From Plectrocnemia conspersa (Eukaryota > Arthropoda > Insecta > Trichoptera > Polycentropodidae): DNA of 64,000 nt. Shown here piece by piece: positions 23,060 through 34,919 of this stretch. The DNA lies in assembly GCA_009617715.1 (NCBI GenBank), contig VTFK01000033.1, forward strand, positions 1,488,001 to 1,552,000, given 5' to 3'. A program made the position numbers and the translations under genes. Under the pieces are notes generated by a model that was not told the origin of the DNA, did no database searches, and was given only the letters and a program-made list of their open reading frames with translations. Position 1 is the first letter of the stretch; each line of letters starts with the position of its first letter.

Positions 23060-25760
23060 CTTCCACCTGAGAGTTAAGTTGTATTTAAGAGTTGACCTAA
23101 CGAAAGTTCTAATTTAATTTAAATGATATTTTAATTTCAATCAAACAAAAGACTACAACATGCTTTCTTGTTTTTTAATAAATAATAAAATATCAATAAA
23201 ATAAACAATTTGGACGTTTTATGTGTAACGTAATAGATTTTCCCAATTTCAATCCCTCGAATTTCAAAAGTGATCTCCGAAGTAATAACGTTCTGCAGCT
23301 GTACGCGTCGAAAGTTTTATTAACATTTCTGGGGTTTAATTTCGAAAATGGTTTTCAGATGGGCTCGTCCAAATTTTACGTGCCTAGGTCTGCGGAATCC
23401 GCTGCAATCGACTGCCACGTTTGGTTAAAAAACAAAATTCCTCACGATCTGAAACTTTCCCATTCGTCCGAATTGTATTATCGACTAAATGAGATAAGTG
23501 ATTTAATATTCTGAGTGCACTATCGTTTCGGTGCAATTCTGCGATATACGTATATTGCATCAACACGTGTTTGCCAGATTTCGGTCAGTCGAACCGCATC
23601 GATAACGTGACTGAATACGTGACATCCCGTTGACAGTGTAAAACGTAGAACCACTCGACACGTGGTGTTGTAAATTGCCAATTATTTCTATTGTTAGCTA
23701 TATAAATAAAATATTTTTTGTATTTTATAAAAGCACAAGCTTCACTCGGAGTAGATTCAAACTCATTCTATTTTTTATACTAATTTATTTAAATAATTGG
23801 CTAGGTGTATATACAATATTTTTATTATGTTGTATTCGCGTATTCCAGTAGCACATAATTGGTCGTCAGCACGTCGCTTTTTAGCTCAACTTTCAACTAA
23901 AAAGTTGAAGGTTGAAAATGCCACAGTTGAACTAAAAATAGTATGATACGTGCAAATGTCGCGTCGCTATTGTTCGCATTTGAGATCGGTGTGGCAAAAT
24001 TAAAAAAACAACAGCTTCACTTGGGTGTAGGGATTTAAATAATATCAAAATTTTTAATACCGGTATTACCAAGGAAAAAAACAGTTAATACCGGTATTGA
24101 CATTAATATAATTATTTTATAAATAATGATGGTTTGACATATGATTAGATATCACTTTCATGATCTGATTCAGATATTAAAACATGTCTAACTAATTCAT
24201 CTTCTCTTATTATTTCTTCGATATCATTAATATTTAAGTGTCAAACCCTTCTCCTACAAATGATTTTGACAAATTAATACTTCTGGATATGACGACAATA
24301 TCTTTTGTAACCACTTTTGGCCATATCTAAAAAAAAAAAAAAATTCTTGACCGCGTAAATCGGGGGATGGGTGTACATTTTGATATTATTGATGTATTTA
24401 TTTTACAGTCTGCATTTTTATATACATAGCACAAGTTTCTAATTAGATACAGTTTTACTTTATTTACTTTGACTCTAGTTATTAAAAAAAAGAGTTGTGA
24501 AGAAATTATAATTATAATTTATATTATTTTTAATAATTCTGATTTTTCGTCTAGGTTTGGAATAGGATTTAAGTCCTTGATATTTTAACTCATACCACTG
24601 ACCTATCAATGTGATTTATTCTCACAAAAATTCATATTATGTATAATACATAATTATATATAAGACACATACATACATAAATGTAAGATGTGATTATTAT
24701 AAAAATGTAAATTAGTTAATAAATTTCAGATCAAATGATTTTTTTTCTTATTATTATAGCAATTTATATCATATATTATATACGCAATATGCACGCATGT
24801 ATAAAACCTTTTTTTTGCTTTAATAAATTTTATTTAATATTGCTATTGTATACATATGAATGATAAAATATTATTACATATGTATATATGTATATTATTC
24901 CATTAATTTTTATTAAAGCTGTATCAAAAAATAGTAAAAATTAAAAGAATAATATTAAATTCGTGAAACGTAATTTTATATTGAAATTACATTATTTTAA
25001 TATTTTAGGAATTATTTAAGATTTTGTATGTGATTACCATTTATTACATATTAATACTTAGATATTGTATTACAAAAAATGCAATATTTAGTATTGAATT
25101 ATCGACTATTAATTGAAACATTACTAATTATTTATTGTAGTTCAAGTTGTGAGTGAGATCTAGGTGATTTGCGGTATTTTGATTTTAGCTTATTTGTCGA
25201 AGGCAAAGTTTTTGCTTTTACGTAAAAACGTTACTGCGAAGCTTTTAGTAGGATTTGCAGTGACTAGACATTTGTCGAATCAATTTATAATAAGTTTAAT
25301 TTAATTTCTAGTATATCTACCGCTGGGGATTTTTACGGGGGCATTAAATAGTTTATTTGTGTAATCGCTCGTGAATATTTTATATGACTTTAACTTTAGG
25401 GAATAACTACTTTTGAAAGATTTTAATTTAATATGTAAAGATTTGACAATAAAAAATTGAGTTTAATAATTGAAATAAATTTAATTAATGTATATTAAAT
25501 GTTTGCACGCCAAGCTCGTTCGAAAACATTACAATGCTCAAGAACACTTTTCCAGTGAACATTTTCCTGACAAACCCCTAAGCACATGTTGCAAAGCTCG
25601 ATGTAGTTAGTCGGTTCCGAAATGTAAGCATTTAGTTACAAATTGTTCATCAGGCAACGTTGTATTGTTACGAAAAAGTTTATTTGTGAAGAGTAATTAC
25701 AGTATTTTTACATGTTTTAGAAATAATTGATTTCAGCTGAGGAAAAAATGTGTAATTGAT
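23060..25760. other. No recognised gene; end of ATACCGGTATT repeat at 24028
   Basis: A 97-codon plus frame (23221-23514) lies in a GC-richer patch without recognisable motifs. At 24028-24120 a repeat begins TAGGGATTTAAATAA and contains AATACCGGTATT twice, matching the ends at 38289 and 49112. The minus strand at 24130-24330 may hold remnants of its coding region. The remainder is AT-rich. Confidence 0.45.
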
Positions 25761-25765
25761 ATTTG

Positions 25766-26796
25766 ATGCCTGCACTACACTCTCTGGAAGTTGGCCAAGG
25801 TTGGCCAAGGACGGAAAATATAGTGGGCTACTTCGGGCCCGCTCTAAAATCTCTCGGAAGTTGTCCGAGGTTACCGAGAACGGGAGGTAAAGTGGGGGTA
25901 ATTCAGTCGAATTGGCCAGCTTCGAGCGCCTCCAAACATTGTCGGCAAAAAGACCGAAGTCGGAGCTGTTCCTTCGAGCGCGAGCAGTGAGATACTTCCC
26001 CTTATGCTCTTTCGCGTGTTAAGTGACGAGAGTGAAAGAGATAATGATATGGTTTTTCGCAAACTGAAATAGAACGAGTAACTCGGTTTAATTTCAATAT
26101 GCGCGTAGGCGTCCTATGGTTAACACGCATGTCAAGCGCTGCATCGTGGTCACGTGGTCAAGTTATAATACCACATGCTTATCGAGGATTTCAACAAACT
26201 CTTACTGAATATTTTAGGGCACCAAAAGGGATTAATTATATTTTTGATAGTATATTCTTCTAACAGATATCGTTATTATATTTTTTTCATATAAAATTAA
26301 ATAATTAAAAAAAAATTAGTGGTAAATAGTTTTGTTAAAAAAATCGTTTCGAATATCCTTATGTATTTTCCTAGATCGGTTTATATAAATGTCACACCAT
26401 AACGAATTCTTATTTAGAATCGATGGCGACAAATTCTAGGATAGTCACAGATGTTCGTATTCTGAATTTATGTTCGTCTTATGTCATTTTGCAAAAGCCG
26501 GCAAAGATTTTGCGTAAATTGAATATTTACGACCGAAAAGTTTTCACTGATATTGTATTGGTGAGTGCCCACACAAACTTTTATAATTATCAGTAGCGTA
26601 ATTTTAATAATATGGCAATTTAAAAATTGCTTATTTGGCACATTTTTCGATCGCGCGCAAATATACCAGCTGTACGTGACAGCAGCCGCCGTGCGGACGT
26701 CTTTCACGGACGGCATATGAAATTTGTGGCCTCGACCTCAACCGACTTCATTTGAACTTCGGTTCGGACAACTTCCAGAGAATGTAGTGCAAGCAT
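25766..26796. mobile_element. 1.03 kb terminal-inverted-repeat element, unclassified
   Basis: The left end ATGCCTGCACTACACTCTCT continues GGAAGTTGGCC. The right end is its inverted counterpart (ATGCTTGCACTACATTCTCT, then GGAAGTTGTCC, on the minus strand, ending at 26796). The TCTCGGAAGTTGTCCGAGG motif recurs inside at 25852-25870. Repeats of about 32 bp with few mismatches imply a DNA transposon derivative. A clear target duplication was not seen, and no transposase was recognised. Confidence 0.65.
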
Positions 26797-29450
26797 GAGA
26801 CTATGATAAATAAATCTAATATGTAATAGTTATCATAATTCGATACCATCAGCTTTCGGATCTCTGTAGTACACAGGATAATACATTTCATTTCTCGGAA
26901 CAGAGGATCATGATTTATTCTAAGCTGCTATCGAAAACGCAGACTTGACTTAACAGGTTCAATGTGCATGGAATATTATACTGTTTTTTTCCTTGTCGTG
27001 CCATTAACCACCTCGTGCCTCTCTTCGTGACACATGCAAGTAAACACGGAGGATACCTCGCGTGCTTAAAGTCGAAAGCGTATTTTTAATTATTAATTTC
27101 TGCAAGATTGATTTATTTGGCAATTCGCTGTCCTAGGGACTCGCAACATTTATTTGTGTTTATTGGCTTCGCCTTTTATTTTTTTAATTTAATTTGACTG
27201 TGGATCATAAATTGCTAAACTTTTAACGTGTGCTTCAGTCATCAATGCATCATTTATAACATGTATTTTACATAAAAATTTATGGTTTTGCTGCATGTTT
27301 TATAGTTCTACTGTGTTTTCAGAATAATAATTGAACTATATAAGCACAAAACATTAACACTAGAACACAAATATTTTTTTTAATATTATTTTTCCTTGAA
27401 TAAAATGATAATGGTTTTAAATAAAATTTCAATAATTTGTAAATTCTTTAAAATTACGTTTAAGCAAATAAATATAAAAATACAGCCTTTTTAGGTTCAT
27501 AATGTCTGGATATTGAAAGAAAGAATATAAATACACGATTGGCACAGAATAAAGGTTCGACATATTTTCATCGTTTCGCATTATCCTCTACAGTTTTTTT
27601 TTGTGCCGTATAAAAAATCCGCTTTCCTTTACACGCCTTCGACGCGATTTACAATCGCGATTCTCTTTCAATATTTTCTCGCATCCCCTCTTCCCGCTCC
27701 GGATGTAGCCGTCTGCCGCTTCGCCGCCAAAGTTGGCAACCCTGGCGTTCGCAAACGCACACATAGTTTGACGCGTGTTGACAAACGCTCCCGCAACAGT
27801 GTCGTCGGAGCGCTCGCTCGTCAAAGCTTTAAAGGGGAATTTTATGACGTCACTTTCGCGACTATACGGGCAAATTGAATAGGCACGACTTTCGCTAAAC
27901 GATCTACCGAATCAGAAACGACTATTTAATTCCGAGCTCCCCCCCTCATTTACTAGGTAAAAAACCGTTACACGTAACCTTAAAACGAAAACGCTGTATG
28001 TCGATATCGGGGATGGTATCCTTTGAGGGGATATTTCAAAGGGTTCTTTTTTATCGCGGCATATGAAAAGCTTTTTATCTGTCTGCGAATAGACTGACGC
28101 GTTATGAGAGTAGTTTTCAAAAAAATAATCGCGGTCGAGCAAGTCTGGAATTAGCCAAGAGAGAATCTTACACAATCCATTATTCAACGTCACTCAAAAA
28201 GACTTTGGAGAGATACCAAGATGTAAATTAAAAGAGATGTTCTACGATGAGCTTTTCCCTCTTTGTTTCGACTCTGACTTCTCAAAGCTAAAAAAAATAA
28301 AGTACGAATTAATTTACGCTTGAATTGGTTTTATAACATAAATGTTTGTTTATAATTTACATATTTTATAACACTTTCATAAACCATTTATACAATTTTT
28401 AATTAAGTTTTATAAACAATTTTAGCAAACGTTGTTGTTGCTGTTTCGTGATACAAAATTGATTGTTTTTTAATGTTTACGGAGAGATTGTTAACTCGCA
28501 TATATCATTAGTACTGATTTTCTCATTTTCAGTGCTTTTTTTATTTTAATTTACTACTTTATAATCCAACATCAATGTAAATTGCTATGTTATCTGCTTT
28601 ACATTGATGTTGGTTTACTATCTGAATATTTTGTGAGATCCTCTAACCGTATTTATTTATAATACCTTTTTATAAATAGTTTAGAATTAATAATTTCCGT
28701 TTCCGACGATAATAAAGTTCCAACGGTGAACACAGTTTAATCCTTTCCTTATCGGTGTATAAGCCGCTTATCGAGACCGCAAGATTGCGAATTACTCGGC
28801 AAGCTAACTAAATACAATAAGATTTATAATCTCGACGGTCCAAATTTCTCGTTGACAATTCCGACGTCTGTTTTGTTATATTGCGTGGGATAGATAAATT
28901 CCCCTTTTGCGGCGAGACACCCGACATAAGGCGAGCGATAAAGCGGAATATTATTTGCGAGCATAACTCAGTCGAGTGCCAGGTGGGTATTCGCTCGTGT
29001 TTACCTTCTTCATTGCGAGATTAGGATTAACGGTCCAGACGGAAGGGAGAAGAAACGGTAATGTGTATATAAAGTTATACGCGTACATAGTTTTTCGCGT
29101 GATGAACGGCGGCCGCATAACGACTGCGAAACGACATAAAACCCCTTTTTATTTATTGTACTTGGCGAATAAATCCCACCCTAATAAAATACAGCTTTAA
29201 AGGGTCGTCAATGATCAAATTTTAAACGCTTCGGGCCAAATAATAAAACGTAAACCTTTTCGAGTGCACCGGCGGTTTTATAATATTATACTTGTAAAAA
29301 ATATATTTGCTTTAACGAAAACTTTTTTACAATTTAAACATAACGAGCACTCACTAATGCGTAGCAACTAGGGCATTGTTAATTATTCGCAAGATGATCA
29401 CTTCCTGTTGTAGGCGTATCGGCACGTGTCGATATTCTCCTTAGAGACAT
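26797..29450. other. Intronic DNA with GC islands and one short hairpin
   Basis: GC-richer islands lie at 27590-27900 and 28690-29200. Their open frames are short and unrecognisable on both strands. A perfect 16-bp hairpin is listed separately at 28566. Otherwise AT-rich. Confidence 0.4.
28566..28613. repeat. Perfect 16-bp inverted repeat with 16-nt loop
   Basis: CCAACATCAATGTAAA (28566-28581) pairs perfectly with TTTACATTGATGTTGG (28598-28613). Only a few extra pairs form outside the stem. It is shorter than a typical miRNA precursor. Confidence 0.7.
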
Positions 29451-29459
29451 CAGTGTAAC

Positions 29460-29600
29460 AGAGGGACGCCATTTCAGCTTTTCCAGGGGAAGTTGGTCAG
29501 TTAGTTTCTATTTCATTAAGATTCATGGTATTTCATTAAATGATATACATTTTTTGAACCAATTCAAATGACGTTTCTGTTTAGAAAATTTCAGGACCAT
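29460..29600. repeat. Foldback family A, left module only
   Basis: GACGCCATTTCAGCTTTTCC and CAAATGACGTTTCTGTTTAG match the left module of the copies at 22461 and 54030. The C-run and the inverted arms are missing. Confidence 0.6.
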
Positions 29601-30149
29601 TGTTGTCTATAATATATATAAAAAAAATATAAAATCTGTTTTCGAACGACACTATTGCATAGGTGATAATGTTAAAGAAATTGTAGATAACTTAAATAAT
29701 TAATTTAGTACAATAGAAACATTATTAAAAATTGGAGGACCATCCGTAATACTTAGGATGAACTAGACAACAGAACGTAAAGGATGGAACCACACAAAAG
29801 TCCTCGTAACGTCCAGAAAAAAATATTTTAAATAAATAATACGCAATTATTCTCCGACGCATTGAAAGAATATTTCTTTGTTGCGAAACGGACACGGTAA
29901 ACAATATATCACCGGAAGACAAAAAGCGTCATAAAACTATTATATACCCGTTGCACCATTCGACAAATATTATATTGAAATTAAAAATAAGAGGGTATCC
30001 GGCTCTTTTAAAAACACGCGGGTACCTGGTTCTGGTTCTGCCTGGGTCGGAAGCCCCATTTCCTTATAATAAAAACCAAGCATCTTGGACGATTAATCGC
30101 GGACGTCGTTTTCGTGTAGAGAGAATCTTCCCTTGCTCTCAAAAGTGAT

Positions 30150-30220
30150 TCAGAGATCTTAAGTGGATTTATCTTAATTATGGCATTTTCCGACACTAAA
30201 AGATAGACGATTGACGGAAG
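30150..30220 (-). repeat. Fragment related to the retroelement relic at 13.9 kb
   Basis: GCATTTTCCGACACTAAAAG then ATAGACGATTG matches TTTCCGATGCTAAAAGATAA near 13972. Two words of the type CCCGTTGCACCATTCGAC (29948) and CCCGTTGCATTATTCGAC (30330) flank it, suggesting a duplicated or nested repeat. Confidence 0.45.
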
Positions 30221-30389
30221 CCTATCTTCAATAAGAATCTAAATAACTCCGAAGAGAGGAGTCCGTAATAGGTCGTAACAAGAACAGTTTATAGTAAATG
30301 CATTCATTTGGTAGTTAAATATATATATTCCCGTTGCATTATTCGACCTCGGAAGGATGTCCATTAAGTAATTGTCATTTTCTAGAGGC

Positions 30390-30799
30390 GTATACTTATT
30401 CGTTGGTTGAAGAAACGAGTGCAACAATTGACTGGATGCTCGCTGCATGGTTATGATTCGTCAGCGAGGTTTGCAATCCTTGATACTTAATGTTAGTCTC
30501 CATTGAGGAGAGAGAAGACACGGCCCGAGAAGAGACACAGTCAGATACGGCCTGAGACCAGAGACGACTCGAAGCCAGAGAAGGACTTCACTCCAGAAGA
30601 ACCAACCCCCACTACAGTGTCGCTGCCACAATTACAAGACCTCTGAGTACCATCCACTGAACATCATCCTTCCGCCAGCTTCCCCACCACCGCTTGGAGA
30701 AGAACGATATTTGCCCGCCATAGTTGTCGCGATATATGTAATATTAACTAATAAATTATTATCAGTTTCCAATGGCGTCTTTCTGTCTGCAAAGTCACA
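30390..30799 (-). mobile_element. LTR-like segment, minus strand
   Basis: Read on the minus strand it begins TGTGACTTTGCAGACAG at 30799 and contains CGAATCATAACCATGCAGC near 30450. It matches 43933-44226 at its start and its end, while the middle differs. The TGTG start and paired occurrence suggest a retrotransposon LTR, but no internal region or target duplication was seen. Confidence 0.4.
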
Positions 30800-31029
30800 C
30801 CCCTTAGGGTTAGTAAACAGTAAACCGTAAAAGAATAATTGTAAATAAAAAAAATTGAAGAACATTGTAATTAAATATTAATGAAATTATGTAGAAAAAT
30901 ATGTTTATTATCTAGGATGAAAAATATGTTAAGTATTAATACAAAACCAAATCTTCAATGGTATTGTATTTATAAATTAGAAAATAATACAAAATAATCA
31001 ACAATTTTTTTGCGCATGTGATTACTCGA

Positions 31030-31800
31030 AATCGAGCCGGTGATTGATAAACCCGTCTTAAATGTCGAGAAAGTCTCAATTACTCAACATTCTGCTGCGG
31101 TGGCGAAGCGATATGAACCTCCGAAACATTACAGCGCAATTTTACGACGCAAACGAAACACAAGAGCGCTTTATATCCCTTTAGTGCACAACAATCTCAA
31201 AGTTTGAAACGATTGCGTTATTTTACGGAGAGAAAAAATAAAATTTCCGTCGCCTCGCACGGTGGCGCCTAATTGAAGATGATATCTGAGGCAGTTTCGT
31301 CCGAAAGCGAGCATAACCGCCCCGCGTCGATCGCGATTAATTAAAACGTAATATAATATTTTTTTAAATATTTATCCTTCGAGCGCGGTTTAAATTCGGC
31401 TAATGGCCGATAAACGCGGCGTTCCGACTTAATTAATAATTAAAACCCAATTTCCCTACGCCCCCCGTGAGCTCGGATGATTAGCTTAAGCCGAATCAAT
31501 TATGGATTGCGCCGCTAATTGAACGGCGAGACGCCATTTTGCCGATCGACTTGCGAAAAATGGCCGCGCGGTGGTTAACCTAAAAAGGTCATCGTCGCTG
31601 AAACATCGGCCATAAACTATGTCGAATGCAGAGATTTGCTGTTGAAACTCTAACGGCCGAATAGTTAACCAACGCGACCCTTTTTTCGAATTATTCATAA
31701 AATTAGTGTGGTATACGCGCTCAGATTTCCACCCTATACGCTCACGCGGCATATCTACATAGATTCTCGTGATGTGTCCGATTCAGACGTATGCCTATTC
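31030..31800. other. GC-rich intronic island, candidate conserved non-coding DNA
   Basis: This long stretch is rich in CG dinucleotides and in TTAATTAA/TAATTA homeodomain-like words (31337-31345, 31430-31442, 31495). It has no convincing reading frame. It lies in the large KChIP intron. A regulatory role is inferred from composition only. Confidence 0.4.
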
Positions 31801-31997
31801 GCGGTTGGGTGAATTAAAGTCTAGCAGAAAAAAGCGCGTGGAAAAACATTTAGTGGTTTAATTCTACATATAAAATATATTATTTTTCATTACTATGAAC
31901 AATTTTTATCATTATAACACATATTCACTTGATTCTCTAGCGGCTCTACTACTTATTGTATGATTATGCTATAACTAACGTTCATTAGTTACATGCT

Positions 31998-32255
31998 CAA
32001 GACAGACATAAGCCCAATACGTTACAACGAGGAAAATCTATCTGGGAAGTCTGGGAATCGGTGACATCTATATTAATAATTATAAATTATTATGTGTAAT
32101 ATAATTTATAACCAATAGATGTCACTACACCTGGGGCCGGTTTATTAATAATAGCACTTTTTTTATAAATAAAATTTTGAGTGCTGCGGCGAGGGCTCGA
32201 GCCCGCACCTCAAAGTTACTAGTCTGAGACGTTACGGACTACGCTATTCCGTCAT
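31998..32255 (-). mobile_element. tRNA-derived SINE, minus strand, full head
   Basis: On the minus strand, TAGCGTAGTCCGT (within 32232-32250) resembles an A box and GGGCTCGAGCCCTC (32191-32204) is a B box, about 35-40 bp apart. The body has the inverted pair GTGACATCTAT (32061-32071) and ATAGATGTCAC (32115-32125), with AT-rich complementary sequence between them. The tail with CCCAATACGTTACAACGAGG is at the left. Confidence 0.78.
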
Positions 32256-32259
32256 TATA

Positions 32260-33520
32260 AAATAATCGATTGCGTCATATTCTTACAGTTTTGGATTAGC
32301 TATGCGTCTACTTTTCTGATAGATATATTAATTCCAAATATTAGTTAATAAGCATAAAGACAACACACACTATATATAATAATAATTGCATTTGTTTTGA
32401 CTTATCGTGTTTGCAACAATTGAGAGACTTAGTTTTCTCCGCCATTTTCCATTATCTTCTTGTGTATTACTTTGTTTGATGCATTTTGAAATCTATGAAG
32501 CGTATAATTTCATATACACAATTTAATTAAAGTATTTATACTTTTGTAGCAGAACTCGCATGTACAATTATACTTTTCTTGTTTCCAGACCGTATCTAAA
32601 ACCGAATTGTTATATACTTTGATGTATATTTTTTTAAAGCAGCTTTAGAACGTGGTCGTTATACTAATGAGTCGATTGTCATTACATGTTGCGTCGTTAC
32701 GGTCCTTGCGGGATTGTCCTCGTTTTATATATTAAATTAAATAGTTGTGTCAGTTTATGTTTGCGTCGTCGCTTAGCAGCTTTTTAAATTAAATTTAAAA
32801 TGTATACGGTTTAATTATGTTCTTGCATTTAGCTTCGTGAATAACATCTTCAACCTTCGATTTTAATATACTCGTAATTTCATTATATATAAGTAATAGA
32901 TTTTATTATCATAATGGCGTGAATCGAGTGAAATCTTTAAAAAGTTTTTCATACATATGTTGATGATTCTTTACCAATTTTGAAGAATATATATTTCTTT
33001 TACATTTGTTATTTTTTGTGCTTAAAAATTATTCATACATGGAAATACTTTTTCATGCAATATTCGTAAATGTATGCTTGTTTTCTTATTCTTATTCGTT
33101 TTATTATTTAATTTATGCCGTGGTAACATTATTTACACGAATTTTCCCTAAAATATGAAAATTATTTGATACCGATACATAAAAATAACTCATCTTGAGG
33201 CTGTCGGCGCTTTCACGTTTTTCCTTAAGAAACCAACAAATAATTATACAGTTAATCATAATTTACACCTAATCAAGCAGGTTTTATAAAGGTAAATCTA
33301 CTTTGATAAACTTTACCTCGTCAATTAATTAATATCTAAAGAGTTATTAATTTGAGTTTCAAATAAAAAAAATGTTTGATAAAAAAGTTTAGTATTAAAA
33401 GCATAGAATTTTTTTATTAATAAAAATTGGTATTAAATTACAACTCCGCTAGAAAATTAAATGTAAGAATGTTAAAATTGCAAACTAGTGACCCTATATT
33501 TATATATTTTACACCGAATT
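32260..33520. other. AT-rich intron, no recognised feature
   Basis: Nothing coding or repetitive was recognised here apart from short A/T runs. Confidence 0.5.
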
Positions 33521-33527
33521 TGTGAAA

Positions 33528-33660
33528 TTGCCTATTACATAAAATAGGCAAAAAAATTGCCTAATTCGTGAAAAATGCAACGCAACTGCCTAATACACGA
33601 ACTAGGCAGAAAAGTTTGCCGAATACGTGTATTAGGCATGCCTATTACGTGTAATGGGTA
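33528..33660. repeat. Array of five pseudo-palindromes (GCCTAATACGTG type)
   Basis: Five consecutive imperfect palindromes of 22-24 bp occur at 33528-33551, 33557-33580, 33586-33609, 33616-33638 and 33639-33660. Each has the form TTGCCTAATNCGTGNATTAG then GCAA. The fourth, GCCGAATACGTGTATTAGGC, is a palindrome with one mismatch. Spacing is about 29-30 bp for the first four and 22 bp for the last. The layout suggests a multi-site binding region for a dimeric DNA-binding protein, such as a transposon end or an operator-like enhancer. Confidence 0.8.
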
Positions 33661-34791
33661 AGAGACAGTAGCGCTTCGGTGGTGTTCTTCGAAAATAAAT
33701 GATCTGTCATTTAATTATATAAAAATAAATTAAATAAGTGACGTTTGTTTCCATTTAGGATGCCAAAAAAATCTAGAACTGTTTCTGAACTTAATCAAAG
33801 AAGACAAGTGAATTCAAAGTTTATCTGACAAAGATTACAAATTTATATTGCACTATAAAAAATAGCTTTTTAATTTGCCGCAATTTTCAAAAAAAAATTA
33901 CATATTTTGTTTATCAAATAATTAAGGGATGCTTAAGAATTCTATATTACAGCAAAAATTCAAATCTTAGTCATTAAAACCAAGGAATTACGAGCCTTAA
34001 TAAGTAACGCGAAGATCAGAGGGCCCAGGTTATACCCTTAATTAACCCCTGAGTTAATATGACATAGACAAGTTAATATATGCTTGTGTAATATTAATGA
34101 ATAGTGCATTAAAATTATTCGAAAGTAGAAAATAGTTTTAACTTAAAAAAACATATTGTATTTATATTTAAACAACTACACACAGTACATTCTTCCGAAA
34201 AAATATTTTTATGGGGATAAGATAGAAAATAATTAAATATACAGTTATTATCGAAAGTAAAAGGCTCAGAAATAAAAACTGAGCTATTACATATTTGTTG
34301 TAAAAATTGTGTAATAGAACGCTATGGTATACGACTGAAGTAAACGAATGCGACGCAATAAAATATAATATTTTCTTTTCATAATCCAATTTCGTCATAA
34401 AAGATCCTATCTTTTTCTATTAAACCAATCCTCGCTACGATCGCAATTGGAGTTTCTAAATATGTTTTATTTTTAACTCTTCGAATATTGGATTAAGTTA
34501 TAGAATAAGTTTTGGGGAATCGAAAAATATAGTTTCAAACAAACGTAATATTAATATATATATAAAAAAACAATTACAGTATCAAGACTGTTTATTTTTA
34601 TTTTAAAAATAATATAACATTGAGTACGAAGTTTTATTTTAATTTTTTTCTACTGCTTAGTATGCTCAAAAAAATATTACTACAAAAAAATATTACTACA
34701 AAAAAACTTTAGACTGAATCAAAATTAATTTATATGAGATATAAAATAAATACTAGCCATTGCACAATATTAAATTGAAAATATGATTTAC
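33661..34791. other. AT-rich intron end next to the KChIP exon
   Basis: Apart from the short frame at 33760, only AT-rich sequence is present, with a small 17-bp tandem duplication (AAAAAAATATTACTAC words, 34668-34704). Confidence 0.5.
33760..33828 (+). pseudogene. Short open frame after the palindrome array
   Basis: A possible acceptor (tttccatttag) lies directly before ATG at 33760. The frame reads MPKKSRTVSELNQRRQVNSK and stops two codons later. The basic start resembles the beginnings of some transposon-encoded proteins, but this is a weak impression. If the array is a transposon end, this would be the decayed start of its gene. Confidence 0.25.
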
Positions 34792-34919
34792 CTGTTTAAA
34801 CCCCCGGTATATGAGTTTAATCTCCTTTTTGGAAAACTTGGTCATGCTGGCCAGCTTGGCCAGCTCCTCGGGACGATGCCTTCCGCTAGGATACATAGTG
34901 TACTCATCCAAGTCGGTCT
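34792..34919 (-). CDS. KChIP internal exon, segment before and into EF-hand 1
   Basis: This exon encodes 42 full codons plus a split first codon. It reads ETDLDEYTMYPSGRHRPEEL, continues through the conserved TKFSKKEIKLIYRGFK segment and ends in Q. Kv-channel-interacting proteins carry the same pattern (xHRPExLxxLxxxTKFxxxELxxLYRGFK), and they bind the N terminus of Kv4 channel alpha subunits as calcium-sensing subunits in neurons and muscle. On the minus strand the exon lies between a good acceptor (tttgcttacag) and a donor (gtaaatc). It enters in phase 1 and leaves in phase 0, which matches the next exon at 20527-20458. The family assignment rests on recognising the protein pattern. Other neuronal calcium sensors (frequenin, neurocalcin) are less likely because of the HRPE and YRGFK context. 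The exon to its 5' side was not found. Confidence 0.9.

Larger units (their letters stand above)
20528..34791 (-). other. KChIP intron (14.3 kb)
   Basis: This intron separates the YRGFKQ exon from the ECPTG exon and has GT/AG ends. It contains a hAT-like end near 21386, SINE copies, foldback-family pieces, the 1 kb inverted-repeat element at 25766-26796, several GC-rich islands, an LTR-like segment and the pseudo-palindrome array at 33528-33660. No second host gene was recognised inside it. Confidence 0.8.

Noticed and set aside
27588..27878. Overlapping open frames on both strands in a GC-rich patch
   Set aside because: Frames on both strands are of similar length and lack any motif, as expected from low stop-codon density in CG-rich DNA.
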